Below are positions 51,828 to 64,000 of a stretch of 64,000 bases of DNA, in pieces (the first letter of the stretch is position 1; the number at the start of each line of letters is the position of its first letter). Source of the DNA: Flaccisagitta enflata. Taxonomy: Eukaryota > Chaetognatha > Sagittoidea > Aphragmophora. The position numbers were made by a program, and so were the translations under genes. The DNA lies in contig OZ231128.1 of assembly GCA_965153355.1 (NCBI GenBank), positions 7,440,001-7,504,000 of the forward strand. Reading direction: 5' to 3'. The notes below the pieces were generated by a model. That model made no database searches and was not told where the DNA came from. It was given only the letters and a program-made list of their open reading frames with translations.

Positions 51828-52083
51828 GGGCGTTTCTAATCAAAGACGGTCGCGTTTTGAAAGGGCCACTCGGTCGCTCGCTACGTTCGAACGCTCGCAC
51901 CGCGCACTCCGCTCACTCGCTCCGCAGCGCTCCGCTTGCTTCGCTCGCTCACTCCGTTCACGGGCTCGCTCACTCACTTCGCTCACTCCCTCATGGGACA
52001 GTTGAAAATCTTGAATATGTGTTTACGCTGTTATCGCGTTTCACGGGAGGGAACGCGTTTTTGGCGCTCACTAGAAACACGCC
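51828..52083 (+). mobile_element. GC-rich MITE family, copy G5 (near full length)
   Basis: Starts GGGCGTTTCTAATCAAAGAC, includes GGGCCACTCGGTCGCTCGCT, CCGCGCACTCCGCTCACTCG, TTCACGGGCTCGCTCACTCA and CTCCCTCATGGGACAGTTGA, and ends GCTCACTAGAAACACGCC. Best partner is G3 at 19549. A second partial terminus (GGGCGCGTTTCTTAACAG) follows at 52104. Confidence 0.8.
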
Positions 52084-52480
52084 TTATGAATCATTAAGAG
52101 GGCGCGTTTCTTAACAGGAATGACCGTTAATAACTTAATTATGTCAATGTGTTTTTGGGTGTCCTTGAATAGATCAAAGTTTAGAAAACTGAAACTAAAA
52201 AACTTGTTTTTTTTACACGCAACCCTATGAAAAACCGACTGACTCCGAGGTGTACGTTAGGTACTGAAAGCTCAAATGAGTGTTGCGTTGGGGATCAAAC
52301 GTGTTTTTTTATTTCTTGTTGTCGATTTGTCTGAACTCTGGAGGTCCTTCAGCCATTTTTGACCATTTATTGGCAAATCAAGAGAAAGGATCATTTTAGG
52401 CCAATGCAATGGGCCTAATATAAGTTATGGATATTAGGTAGGTACTTTACCGCCTATTTTCTCTTTATCCTAGAATAAGA
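52084..52480. other. Unassigned sequence
   Basis: No gene or repeat apart from the partial MITE terminus noted at 52104. Confidence 0.5.
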
Positions 52481-53393
52481 AACAGGTCGCCCAAGGGCAA
52501 TATGTGGACAGCGATACCCGTTGCCCTGCTTTGCAGGGCAGCGGCTCCAAAGGGGACGAAGTCCTGTAGAACACAGGGGACTTTCGTTCGTTTGTCCATC
52601 TGTTTGTTCGTCCGTCCGTCCGCCCCCCAGACCAGAGATTTGCGTTACTGTATGTCAGTAGTCGGGCGTTATGAGGTCGTTATATGGTAAAAATCCGCCA
52701 TTTTATACTAAGGTCGTTATCCCTGAATAACTGGACGTTATTCAAAACAAGGTTACACATTATTCATGTAAATGTAGAAGGAACAGATTTTGTATAAGGT
52801 TCATTGCATTTGACTCATAATGATCTTTGTGATATACATTCGCCAAAACACTGTCAAAAGAGAGAGAGAGAGAGACTTCAAGATTCAAGAAACACAGGAT
52901 CTTGGAAGAATAGAAGAGTGGAGGGGGAAGGAAAAGGAGGAGGAAGAAGAAGAAGAGGAAGAGGAGCGATCAGTTTTCATGATGAATTTTCCGTTATCCG
53001 TTATCCCATTTGACCGCACCGATACACGGATTGCCGGGTCTCGATACCTAATCTCTGCCCCAGACCCTCTCAGGCCTGAAATCAGCCATCTCAGGCCTAA
53101 AATCTGCCCCCTCAAGCCTGAAATCTGCCCTCTCAGGCCTTGAATCTAAGAGGGCAGATTTCAGGCCTGAGAGGGCAGATTTAAAGCCTGACAGGCAGGT
53201 TTCAGGCCTGATAGGGCAAATTTCAGGCCTGAGAGGACAGATTTAAGGCCTAAGAGGGCAGATTTCAGGCCTGAGAGGGCCTTGGGGGGCGAACAAACGA
53301 ACGAATGAACGAACGAACGAACGGACGGACAAATGAACAAAAGTCCCCTGTGTTCTACAGGACTTCGTCCCCTTCGGGGCCGCTGCCCAAAAA
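52481..53393 (+). mobile_element. Second hairpin-ended family, copy F, carrying a hAT-like insertion
   Basis: CAGGTCGCCCAAGGGCAATA, hairpin GCCCTGCTTTGCAGGGC (52523-52539), GACGAAGTCCTGTAGAACAC, a GTCCGTCC tract, [hAT-like 52633-53057], 21-nt units of GGCCTGAGAGGGCAGATTT (53065-53280) with an orientation switch near 53148, AACGAACGGACGG, then GTGTTCTACAGGACTTCGTC and GGGGCCGCTGCCC. The ends are matched inverted repeats. Confidence 0.82.
52625..53065 (-). mobile_element. hAT-like MITE copy 2 with 8-bp TSD
   Basis: Element 52633-53057 (425 nt) flanked by CCCCAGAC on both sides (52625-52632, 53058-53065). Termini CAGAGATT/AATCTCTG as in copy 1, which it matches in inverse along its whole length. 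The (GA) run is only about 15 nt here against about 70 nt in copy 1. Confidence 0.9.
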
Positions 53394-53890
53394 GAACAAA
53401 AAAGATGCATTGAGAAATGAAAATCGCGCGTCTATTATCAACGAAAGAAATTGAGGGCAAAATAACGGAGAAAAGGCATTTCTCGACACAAACATCGTAA
53501 ATAATGGATGAATGAAGATATGAATAAGAGATGAATAAAGATATGAATAAATGATGAATGAAAATATGAACGGAGATTCGACTTGCAAAATGAGAGATAA
53601 ACGCTCGAAAAAAGCGAGGGAATGCGATTGGAGATAAAGTTCTTGATTTTTTTACTTTTGTGGAGCAGCACTGAAGGAGAATAAATTGAGGGAATAGCCA
53701 TGATTCGTCTGTCTGTTCTGGAAAGCAGTGCCATAAACTGATAAAGAGGTGCAACCTAGAAATAGGAAAATAACATTGATGATGTTGATAGTTGGAAAAC
53801 CGTTTTTTTTTTCCATCAGCGACTCGCCGTCATTGATACCACAATAACGATCATATGATGCTCTTTGTGCCTCCACATCATTTACAGAAC
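53394..53890. other. Unassigned sequence
   Basis: Loose GATGAATAAAGATATGAATA repeats at 53510-53570. No gene recognised. Confidence 0.5.
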
Positions 53891-54371
53891 GCCAACCAAT
53901 ATTTCAGCCAACTGTGCCTAAACTTCATTGATGCTGCAACAACCATCAGCATTTGCCAATTGTGCCTGAACTTCCTTAATGGTACAATGAGTATCCATTT
54001 CGATTATAAGACCTGATTCCTAGGATGTTCTTTTTTTGTGTATGGGACAAGGAAATTTTTTATTGGGAGAACAAAAAACTAGAAAAAAAAATCTTTTGAC
54101 AGAATTCAACATGGAGATCATTTGCTAAACATGCGTAAAATTTGTTATTGGAATGAAAACCATCATTTGCCAACCACTGGCAAAGTTCATCGTTGGTACA
54201 ATGGCCATCGTCATTTGCCATCTGTGCCTAAACTTCAATGAATTGTGCCTCAACCTTATTGATGGTACAATGACACATTATCCATCAGTTTTAGCCAAAC
54301 GTGGCTAAACTTCATCGAGGGTACAGTAACTATCATTTTCAGCCAACCGTGCTTAAACTTCATTTATGGCA

Positions 54372-55679
54372 AATCCCCTCACGTGCATATCTTCAGCTAG
54401 CATGTAAAAAAAAAAAAAAATCGTTGAAGGTGGCAAAAAAAAAGTGGTTTCTATGTAAAATTGCATCAGGATTCCATTTTTGATGTTTTTAGGGCCCTAC
54501 GAGGGGGCCCCTAGAAACGCACCCAAAAAAACAGCCAAAAATGGCCTATTTTGGCTATTTTTGTTGAAAATTTTTTGCTTAATGAGACCCCAACCCCCAA
54601 ATTTTTTTGGTGGTAATACTTCTTGATGTAAGAGACTGAAAAAAAAAAATGATCATCATGGTAAGTGATGGTTGGGGTACCTAAAAAGGCCCAAAAAGGG
54701 CCCAAAAAGGGCCCGTAAAACATAAAAATATCACTTTTTTATTCATTGCGCGTCTAAAAATGCTTGGATTCCTACAAAATTTGAAATGGAACTTCTCATT
54801 TTATGCAACAATCTTCCTGCAAAGTTTTGTGGCCACTTTTGAACAGCTTCATGTTGAAATTATGCTAAAAAAACCAAAATTCGACCAAAAAAAAAAACCA
54901 ATTTTTGAGTTTTCTATCATGAAAACACTATTTCAAGGTCCCTGAATCCAATTTTTTTTTTGAAAATGGTTAGTCATGCATCTTGGGAGATCCCAGAAAA
55001 AATTTCAGCAGATATTTCCAAAAAATGGCCGAGTTATTACGGTTCAAAATGACCTGGTAAATGAAAAAAAACACAATTTTGTAACTTCCAGGCTGTAGTA
55101 CTGAAAAATCATACTAAAAGTACCTGGAAAATAGACATATTAAAAAGAAAATGCATGGGGAATCTATTACTGGTGGTTTGGGGGCTCTATAAGGGGGCCC
55201 CTGGAAACACCACCCCAAAAAAAGCTAAAAATGACGTATTTTGGCTTTTTTGGTAAAAATTTCTTGTTCAAAGAGACCCAATCCTTCCAAATTTGTTTGG
55301 GCTATACTTCTTGATGTAAGAGACTGATGGAAAGAGAATCATGATGGTAGGTGATGGTTGGGGTACCTAAAAAGGCCCAAAAAGGGCCCGTAAAACATAA
55401 AGATATCATTTTTTTTTCACTGCGCGTCCAAAAATGCTTGGATTCCTAAAAAATTTGAAATGGAAATTCTCATTTCATGTAAATAGCTTCCTGCAAAATT
55501 TTTTGGTCACTTTTGAACAGCTTCATGGTAAAATTATGCTCAAACAAAATTCGCCCCAAAAAGGGCCCCTAAAACCATTACTCTTGGGTCTGATATAGTG
55601 GGTTACAACTATACAGACACAAAGGAATCTCATAACAGGGGGAGGGATGAAAATGGAAAGAGGGCAGTGAGTGACAAGG

Positions 55680-55728
<49 letters not shown>

Positions 55729-57417
55729 CACTCCAATTTAGGCACTAAAAATCAACAGGAAGCTATTCGCATTGAATGACAAGTTCTATTTCAAGTTTTT
55801 TAAGGAAGCCAAGCATTTTTTAAAGCATAATGAATAAGAAATTCGTATTTGTTTATTGGCCTGTGATGACAAATGAAGGATAGTCCGAGAAAGGGAAGAT
55901 ACATCTTAAATAAGCATCTTTGACCTCCACAGTCCTGCTTATTAGCTTAGCTAGCTAGGAGGGGGTGTAATGTCCATATCAGGATGAACCATGTGACTCA
56001 CCTGACTCATCCTGATATGGGAAATCGGTATGTGCCTCCACGCGGACACCCCAGGGCAACTGGGCCACATGAAAAACAATGAAACTGTTTTAAAAAAGAA
56101 AATGGTATTCTTTGTTTGCCAGTAAGTGAATCAAAAATGCTTTGGTGCACTTAAAGGTTCTAAGCATGTGGTCCAGGCTGAGTCATACCGGTGCTGTAAA
56201 GTTGATCATCTTTCTGTTTACAGTTCACATGCAGGAACAACTATTTTTTAAATAACACTGGTTTGTTTTTTTGAGTATAATGTTACCATGAATCTGTTCA
56301 AAAGCTTTTTACATAAAATGAGAATCTCTATTTCAAATTTTTTTGGAATCCAAGCATTTTTGGACACGCAGTGAATAAAAAAATGATATCTTTATCTTTT
56401 ACGGGCCCCTTTCGGGCCTTTTTAGGTACCCCAACCATCATCTACCATCATGATTCTCTTTCCATCAGTCTCTTACATCAAGAAGTATAGCCCAAACAAA
56501 TTTGGAAGGATTGGGTCTCTTTAAACAAGACAATTTCTCAAAAAATAGCCAAAATAGGCCATTTTTAGCTTTTTTTTTGGGGTGTGTTTCCAGGGGCCCC
56601 CTTGTAGAGCCCCCAAACCACCAGTAATGAATTCCCCATGCATTTTCTTTTTAATTTGTCTATTTTCCAGGTACTTTTAGTATAATTTTTCAGTTCTACA
56701 GCCTTGAAGTTACAAATTAGTGTTTTTTTTTCATTTACCAGGTCATTTTGAACCGTAATAACTCGGCCATTTTTTGGAAATATCTGCTGAAATTTTTTCT
56801 GGGATCTCTCAAGATGCATGACTAACCATTTTCAAAAAAAAAATGGATTCAGGGACCTTGAAATAGTGTTTTCCTGTAAGAAAACTCAAAAATTGTTTTT
56901 TTTTTGGTCGAATTTTGGTTTTTTTAGCATAATTTCAACATGAAGCTGTTCAATAGTGGCCACAAATCTTTGCAGGAAGATTGTTGCATAAAATGAGAAG
57001 TTGCATTTAAAATTTTGTAGGAATCCAAGCATTTTTAGACGCGCAATGAATAAAAAAGTGATATTTTTATGTTTTATGGGCCCTTTTTGGGTCTTTTTAG
57101 GTACCCCAACCATCACTTACCATGATGATCATTTTTTTTTTCAGTCTCTTACATCAAGAAGTATTACCACCAAAAAAATTTGGGGGTTGGGGTCTCATTA
57201 AGCAAAAAATTTTCAACAAAAATAGCCAAAATAGGCCATTTTTGGCTGTTTTTTTGGGTGCGTTTCTAGGGGCCCCCTCGTAGGGCCCTAAAAACATCAA
57301 AAATGGAATCCTGATGCAATTTTACATAGAAACCACTTTTTTTTTGCCACCTTCAACGATTTTTTTTTTCTTACAAGAAATAACGCAGCTAGCTGAAGAT
57401 ATGCACGTGAGGGAATC
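54372..57417. mobile_element. 3.04-kb foldback element with 4-bp TSD
   Basis: Element 54376-57413 flanked by AATC. Ends CCCTCACGTGCATATCTTCA, an exact inverse at the right. Arms 54376 to about 55550 and about 56275 to 57413 are inverted copies. Each arm holds two related units of roughly 700 nt (CTTGATGTAAGAGACTGA at about 54631 and 55311; GGGGGCCCCT at about 54504 and 55193). The spacer has a (GA)n run (55678-55727) and a hairpin (55975-56021). No transposase seen. Confidence 0.85.
55975..56021. repeat. Hairpin in the foldback spacer
   Basis: CCATATCAGGATGA pairs with TCATCCTGATATGG around a roughly 19-nt loop. Confidence 0.75.
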
Positions 57418-57540
57418 AACCATCATTTTCAGCCAATCGTGCTTAGCGCGTCATTGACAAGGTTGTGCAGATTCTTGCGACAAATAAAGCCATCCTGAAT
57501 TCCCTTTTCCCTCGGTTATATATTCATTTACATATATTCC

Positions 57541-58740
57541 TCCTCCCATAACTCTTCCTCCTCTTCCTCCTCGCTTAACCCCTCCTGCTTTTCCTCCTCT
57601 TCCTCCTCCCATGACCTATGTCGTAATTCCCGACTAATCCTGAGCCATCCGTCGCCTTCATTTCCCTCCCATTTCCCATTTTCACTCCACTCTTTAACTT
57701 CTTTCCTCCATCACCATTTTCCATTTCCCATTTCCCATTTTCACTCCACTCTTTAACTTCTTTCCTCCATCACCATTTCCCATTTCCCACTTCCCATTTC
57801 CCATTTTCACTCCACTCTTTAACTTCTTTCCTCCATCACCATTTTCCATTTCCCATTTCCAATTCCCATTTTCACTCCACTCTTTAACTTCTTCCCTCCA
57901 TCACCATTTTCCATTTCCCACTTCCCAATTTCCATTTTCACTCTACTCTTTAACTTCTTTCCTCCATCACCATTTTCCATTTCCCATTTTCACTCCACTC
58001 TTTAACTTCTTTCCTCCATCACCATTTTCCATTTCCCATTTCCCATTTTCACTCCACTCTTTAGCTTCTTTCCTCCATTACCATTTTCCATTTCCCATTT
58101 TCACTCCAGTCTTTAACTTCTTTCCTCCATCACCATTTTCCATTTTCCACTTCCCATTTCCCATTTTCACTCCACTCTTTAACTTCTTTCCTCCATCACC
58201 ATTTTCCATTTCCCACTTCCCAATTTCCATTTTCACTCTACTCTTTGACTTCTTTCCTCCATCACCATTTCCCATTTCCCATTTTCACTCCACTCTTTAA
58301 CTTCTTTCCTCCATCACCATTTTCCATTTCCCACTTCCCAATTTCCATTTTCACTCTACTCTTTGACTTCTTCCCTCCATCACCATTTTCCATTTCCCAT
58401 TTTCCATTTTCACTCCACTCTTTAACTTGTTTCCTCCACCACCATTTTCCATCTCCCATTTCCAACTTCCCATTTTCCATTTTCACTCTACTCTTTGACT
58501 TCTTCCCTCCATCACCATTTTCCATTTCCCACTTCTCAATTTCCATTTTCACTCTACTCTTTGACTTCTTCCCTCCATCACCATTTTCCTTTTCCCATTT
58601 TCCACCTTCATTCCACTCTTTAACTTGTTTCCTCCACCACCATTTTCCATCTCCCATTTTCCATTTCCCATTTCCCATTTTCCATTTCACTCCACTCTTT
58701 AACTTCTTTCTTCATTACCATTTATCTTTTATCTTCCTAT
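57541..58740. repeat. 60-80-nt pyrimidine minisatellite
   Basis: About 17 units: CACTCCACTCTTTAACTTCT, TTCCTCCATCACCATTTTCC and a variable number of ATTTCCC/ACTTCCC heptamers. The reverse strand stays open for about 140 codons with a Lys/Gly/Met-rich repeat, but heptamer number varies by non-triplet amounts between units, so I read it as non-coding. Confidence 0.9.
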
Positions 58741-58778
58741 GATCCTGTCCCATCCTTCTTCACAGAACACCATCTCCT

Positions 58779-59705
58779 AGAGCTTGAAAAAGGTTTGCCC
58801 GTAGATCTCAACAGTTCAGATTTTGCTCTGAAATCAAATTCAACTGCGTGTAAGATAAAATCACTACGGCCGAACGCTAGCTTCTACAATCCCGGTAACG
58901 GCACCGGTGGATAGAGTGTTGAATTCTGCTTTGGATTTTAAATGAAAATTGAGAGATCAAAGCACCCCTGATTTTTAATATTGACTTAATTGACACGATG
59001 TTTCATATAATTTTCTGATCATGCGCTCAGAGTTAAAGTCCGGGGACATAAAGGTCAACTTGAGCGCAGATAGTTTTATTTTTTTTAATCTATAGTATTT
59101 CACAAGTATTATGGTCAATCTTTTTTTCATCGATGTTACTCATAAGGTTTAGCAGATATTTCACTTTTCTTACTAGACCTACTTCCCTACTCGGATGAAG
59201 ACTAAAGTAAAGGTGATTTTTAAGAGGCAATTTTCCTTGTCATCATTGCCATCTTATTATGCTGTAGTGACAGACGGACTAACATTAGCTCTCTACGGAA
59301 ACATTTTTTCGTGGCGCCAAATGGCGTTTTACAGATTACTGCATGCAGTCGGATTCACTGTTGGTGTTCTGATGCAATTTATACGTATCAGCGTATCTGT
59401 TTGTCTATTTATTCGTTGGTTTTAGCCAGTCTGTCTTCTTTCTCAACGCGTAATGATACATTGGAAAGTTAACTCTGACTTAGAGAAAATGTCGGTGGAG
59501 TTGAGTTACAGAAAGAAGTCGTAGGATAAGTGTTACCTTTTTTTCCCACTTTTTATAAAAGAAATGTTTGTACAACATCAAAACGAGTAATGCTGTAGAC
59601 ATAAGATTTCCACAGTTTTATTCAGCGCCCTCACCTTAGTCAAATTGCTAAAAATGATTTTCGAGCGAGCTTTTTTACCCCCGCTGATATCGCCGCCTAC
59701 ATCTC
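58779..59705 (+). repeat. Duplicated segment (copy 2), empty insertion site
   Basis: Colinear paralog of 44390-45912 without the 613-nt foldback. The empty site is about 59066-59068 (GAGCG|CAGATAG). The two copies run to the same GATATCGCCGCCTAC, after which one continues into a CT run and the other does not. Confidence 0.82.
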
Positions 59706-60090
59706 CCTCCTCAGTCCTTACCAATACTTTTCCTCTGTATTTGTTCTCTATCATCTGTCTTTATCTATCGCTTGTCCTTCCTCACTTTGTCACATTGTCC
59801 ACTGCCCTTGTTCTTTATCTTTTGTCCTTCCAATTTTGTTGTAATTTCTATAGGGAGCTAGCTTTGTCCTATTGTCCTCTGTCCTCTTTCCTCTGTCCTC
59901 TATTCTCTGTCTTTTTAGACCCTTGTCTTTCCCCATTTACCATAACTTATTTCTGCTACCAGTCTGTTGTCCATCATCCCAATCTAAATGTTCTTCATTC
60001 CATCCCTATCTAGATGTCTTTCATTCCATCCCTATGTAGATGTCGTTGTTCATTGTTCTTATTTCGTCATTCACGAAACTCAAACTGTCT
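59706..60090. other. Unassigned pyrimidine-rich sequence
   Basis: TCCTCTGTCC and CATTCCATCCCTATNTAGATGTC short duplications. No gene. Confidence 0.5.
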
Positions 60091-60333
60091 TTTTAGATGC
60101 GGCCTCGCATCTCTTTAGTCTCTTTGGTCTGCCCATCTGTCACGTTAACCTTAAAAACCTCAAAATCCGCAATTATACCAATAGAATATTGCACACATTG
60201 AATAAATCAATCATTAAATCATACACTCATTCATAAATGTCATTCATTCATAAAAAAAAAAACATTCATTCATGATAAAACATTAATTCAAAGAGGACGC
60301 ATCGTTGGCCCTCTAAGGCTACTTGGCTTTGTT
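60091..60333 (-). mobile_element. HINE-like element, GATGCG subfamily
   Basis: Hairpin AGATGCGGCCTCGCATCT (about 60095-60112), CCTCAAAATCCGCAATTA, CATTCATTCATAAAAAAA repeats, far end AGAGGACGCATCGTTGGCC and ACTTGGCTTTGTTT. Sister of 50311-50625. Confidence 0.75.
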
Positions 60334-60790
60334 TGATCTCTGTTACTGTCCTGTACTTAACTCTTCCATCCTTATTGTCCTTGTTTTATAGTTTTATGAC
60401 TCCTCCATCAATCATCCTCGTCCTCAATATTGTCCTAGACTTTGCATTTACGTTCTCTCTTTTTTCTTCCCTTCTTTTCATTTCTCCTCCTTCTTTGGCA
60501 GACGTTTCAAAGGTGGGCTTCGGGCCAATCTTTAAAATTGCCACTCAATTCTCATTTCTGATCAAGAACGATTTTCTTTGATCTTGTTTCTCACGTTTGT
60601 CGTTGCAATCAAGAATGAGCTAACTGCCCTCATTTTCAGATGAGCATTTGGCCTTGAGTGCCTTCCTCAATTCGAGTGCTTTATTTTTTGATGGTTAACG
60701 CGGGAGTTGGACAAGGAAGGCTCGCTTCACGTGCGCGTGAGCAAAATTGTGAGAGGTCATGTTTAATCATCCGTCAGTTACGCTAAGATG
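60334..60790. other. Unassigned sequence
   Basis: No gene or repeat recognised. Confidence 0.5.
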
Positions 60791-60886
60791 TAAAACAAAA
60801 CAAAACAAAACAAAACAAAACAAAACAAAACAAAACAAAACAAAACAAAACAAAACAAAACAAAACAAAACAAAACAAAACAAAGA
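60791..60886. repeat. (AAAAC)n microsatellite
   Basis: About 18 perfect pentamers. Confidence 0.97.
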
Positions 60887-60958
60887 ATACAGATTTTACG
60901 GATAGAGTTGATTTGATCAGGCATGTTGCAAACGCGATTGGGCATTCCTAAGGTCGCC

Positions 60959-61007
60959 GGCAAGTAAGTCATACCAAGCCAATTTTGCTTGGTATGACTT
61001 ACTTGCC
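60959..61007. repeat. Perfect 21-bp hairpin with 7-nt loop
   Basis: Arms 60959-60979 and 60987-61007 are exact inverse copies (GGCAAGTAAGTCATACC.../...GGTATGACTTACTTGCC), loop CAATTTT. It could be a very small foldback element or a stem-loop RNA; nothing else decides between them. Confidence 0.8.
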
Positions 61008-61310
61008 AAATCAAGAATTCCAGAGCCGTCTTGCGTTCCATTTATTCTCTATTTCTTATCTCTCTAGGCTGTGATCGTAAAGTGCTCTTTTTGTTCTTCT
61101 AATAATCGTGAACCAATTTCCCCTTACATTTTGATTTTACTGAGGATACTCTTTTCTCTCTGTATTTCTTTTTTGCTTGATAGTTCCGCCCATAAACTTT
61201 TGTCTATCAATTCACATTCTGCTTGTGTCCGTTTCTATGTCTTTGACTGTTTGTCTGTATGAATGTCTTTCTGTCTGTCTGTTTTTCTCTGTCAGTCTTT
61301 GTGTCTGTCA

Positions 61311-61497
<187 letters not shown>

Positions 61498-61572
61498 TGC
61501 TCATCCACGCCCTTTCTTTATTTGACTTTTGTCAAGAAATTGAATCAATTTTGTTTTCTTTGACATCGTAAC

Positions 61573-61712
<140 letters not shown>

Positions 61713-61935
61713 CTCATTTATCGGGATTAATTGCAAAAAAGTGCTTTGGGAATGGCTGTTTGATTGGTAGGTTTTGCTCAATACAAAACTAGGGGTGAAG
61801 CGCTTAGTAACTAGAAGTCAGTAGTCAGTGATGGCTCACAAAGCCCGCTTCCATAATTACATCGTAGTGAGGGATATTGTTTCAGAGATATCCCCAAGGG
61901 CGATCACTGAATCCGGATCCTTATGGAGGACAACA
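61713..61935. other. Unassigned sequence
   Basis: No gene or repeat recognised. Confidence 0.5.
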
Positions 61936-61939
61936 CAGA

Positions 61940-62500
61940 TGACTCGTCATTTCTGATCTCAAATGACTAATCACAAATGACTAGTCATTTCTTATCACAA
62001 ATGACAAATGACATGTCATTTCTTATCTCAAATGATTAATCACAAATGACTGGTCATTTTTTATCACAATTGACAAATAACAAATGACATGTCATTTCTG
62101 ATCTCAAATGATGAATCACATATGACTGGTCATTTCTGATCTCAAATGACTAATCACAAATGACTTGCCATTCCTCATCTCAAATAACAAATAACAAATG
62201 ATTTGTCATATCTTATCACAAATGACAAATGACAAATGACTTGTCATTTCTGATCTCAAATGACTAATCACAAATGACTTGTCATTCCTCATCTCAAACG
62301 ATGAATCACAAATGACTTGTCATTTCTTATCTCAAATAACAAATGACTTGACATTTGTTTTCTCAAATGACCAATGACAAATGACTTGTCATTCCTCATC
62401 TCAAATGACAGATAACAAATGATTTGACATTTTTTTTTCAAATGACAAAACACAAATGACTTGTCATTCCTCATCTCAAATGAAAATTCCTCATCTCAAT
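61940..62500. repeat. Minisatellite with palindromic AAATGACTNGTCATTT unit
   Basis: About 14 occurrences of AAATGACTTGTCATT-like palindromes separated by TCTNATCTCAAATGACTAAT and CACAAATGAC segments. Spacing is irregular. Each unit can fold on itself. Confidence 0.85.
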
Positions 62501-62640
62501 GTGAGAAGAAACTGATATTGGTCTATAAATTGCAATTGCCCCCAATGAAAAAAGTCTTCTGAAAACTGTAACAAAATTGTATACTTCCACAAATGTCATA
62601 CTATAACTCCATGAGAATTTGATCCTCCCTCTTTCTGTCT
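62501..62640. other. Unassigned sequence
   Basis: Short spacer. No gene or repeat recognised. Confidence 0.4.

Positions 62641-64000
<1,360 letters not shown>

Larger units (their letters stand above)
53895..57460. repeat. About 46-50-nt minisatellite split by a 3.04-kb foldback
   Basis: Units with GCCAACTGTGCCTAAACTTC, ATTGATGGTACAATGACCAT and CATTTGCC occupy 53895-54375. The array resumes at 57414 (CAACCATCATTTTCAGCCAA, TCGTGCTTA) and ends near 57450. Confidence 0.8.

Noticed and set aside
58262-58690. Reverse-strand Lys/Gly/Met-rich repeat protein
   Set aside because: It lies in the pyrimidine minisatellite. Heptamer copy number changes by non-multiples of three across the array, and the frame is not kept along it.
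59195-59425. Small gene of 76 codons in the duplicated segment
   Set aside because: The paralog at 45378-45584 uses a different frame and the 59195 frame is not conserved there.

Overview
This window looks like repeat-dominated nuclear DNA of a eukaryote with a large genome. Evidence: intron-scale spacing, no operon-like or intact protein genes, very long di-, tri- and tetranucleotide runs, dozens of minisatellites, and many short non-autonomous DNA transposons with target-site duplications (TSDs). CpG-containing motifs such as CGCGAC are common inside the repeats. I cannot name the organism. Pearl/HINE-like and Tc1/mariner-like elements would suit many invertebrates or protists. Long open frames here come from simple repeats whose period is a multiple of three, or from mononucleotide and dinucleotide bias. 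I call no complete protein gene, only one weak internal-exon candidate (34583-34669, minus strand). I found no transposase, helicase or reverse transcriptase domain, so every mobile element seen appears non-autonomous.

Layout. 1-722: two tandem copies of a hairpin-ended repeat family ('HINE-like'). 1093-1591: a hAT-like MITE with an 8-bp TSD. 1910-3542: a mariner-like foldback carrying a nested pogo-like element. 4090-9190: minisatellite and giant microsatellites (ATTC, GT, CCA, TTG). 9350-13710: HINE-like elements and a second hairpin-ended family with 21-nt core minisatellites. 14100-19150: CCCCTGT array, GC-rich MITEs, CA and GA runs, then adjacent 21-nt and 24-nt minisatellites. 20520-21135: foldback with an aberrant right end. 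22372-27126: 4.75-kb foldback whose arms consist of about 518-nt tandem units. 27458-34150: more TA-flanked foldbacks, a 46-nt satellite with two insertions, and HINE-like copies. 35770-36930: compound satellite. 37880-41020: 62-nt satellite split by two transposons. 41280-48540: microsatellites, HINE-like copies (one nested), and a paralogous segment with a foldback insertion. 51828-53393: MITE, second hairpin family and second hAT-like copy. 53890-57460: minisatellite split by a 3.04-kb foldback. 57650-58740: pyrimidine minisatellite. 58779-59705: paralog of 44390-45912 with the insertion site empty. 60090-64000: HINE-like copy, AAAAC run, perfect hairpin, palindromic minisatellite, and pyrimidine-rich sequence to the end.

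The recurring theme is interplay between tandem repeats and mobile elements. Minisatellites form the cores of two hairpin-ended families. Several satellite arrays contain transposon insertions whose pre-insertion sequence can be read from neighbouring units. The most distinctive signal is the HINE-like family: a terminal hairpin and a matching repeat at the opposite end differ between subfamilies yet remain complementary within each copy.
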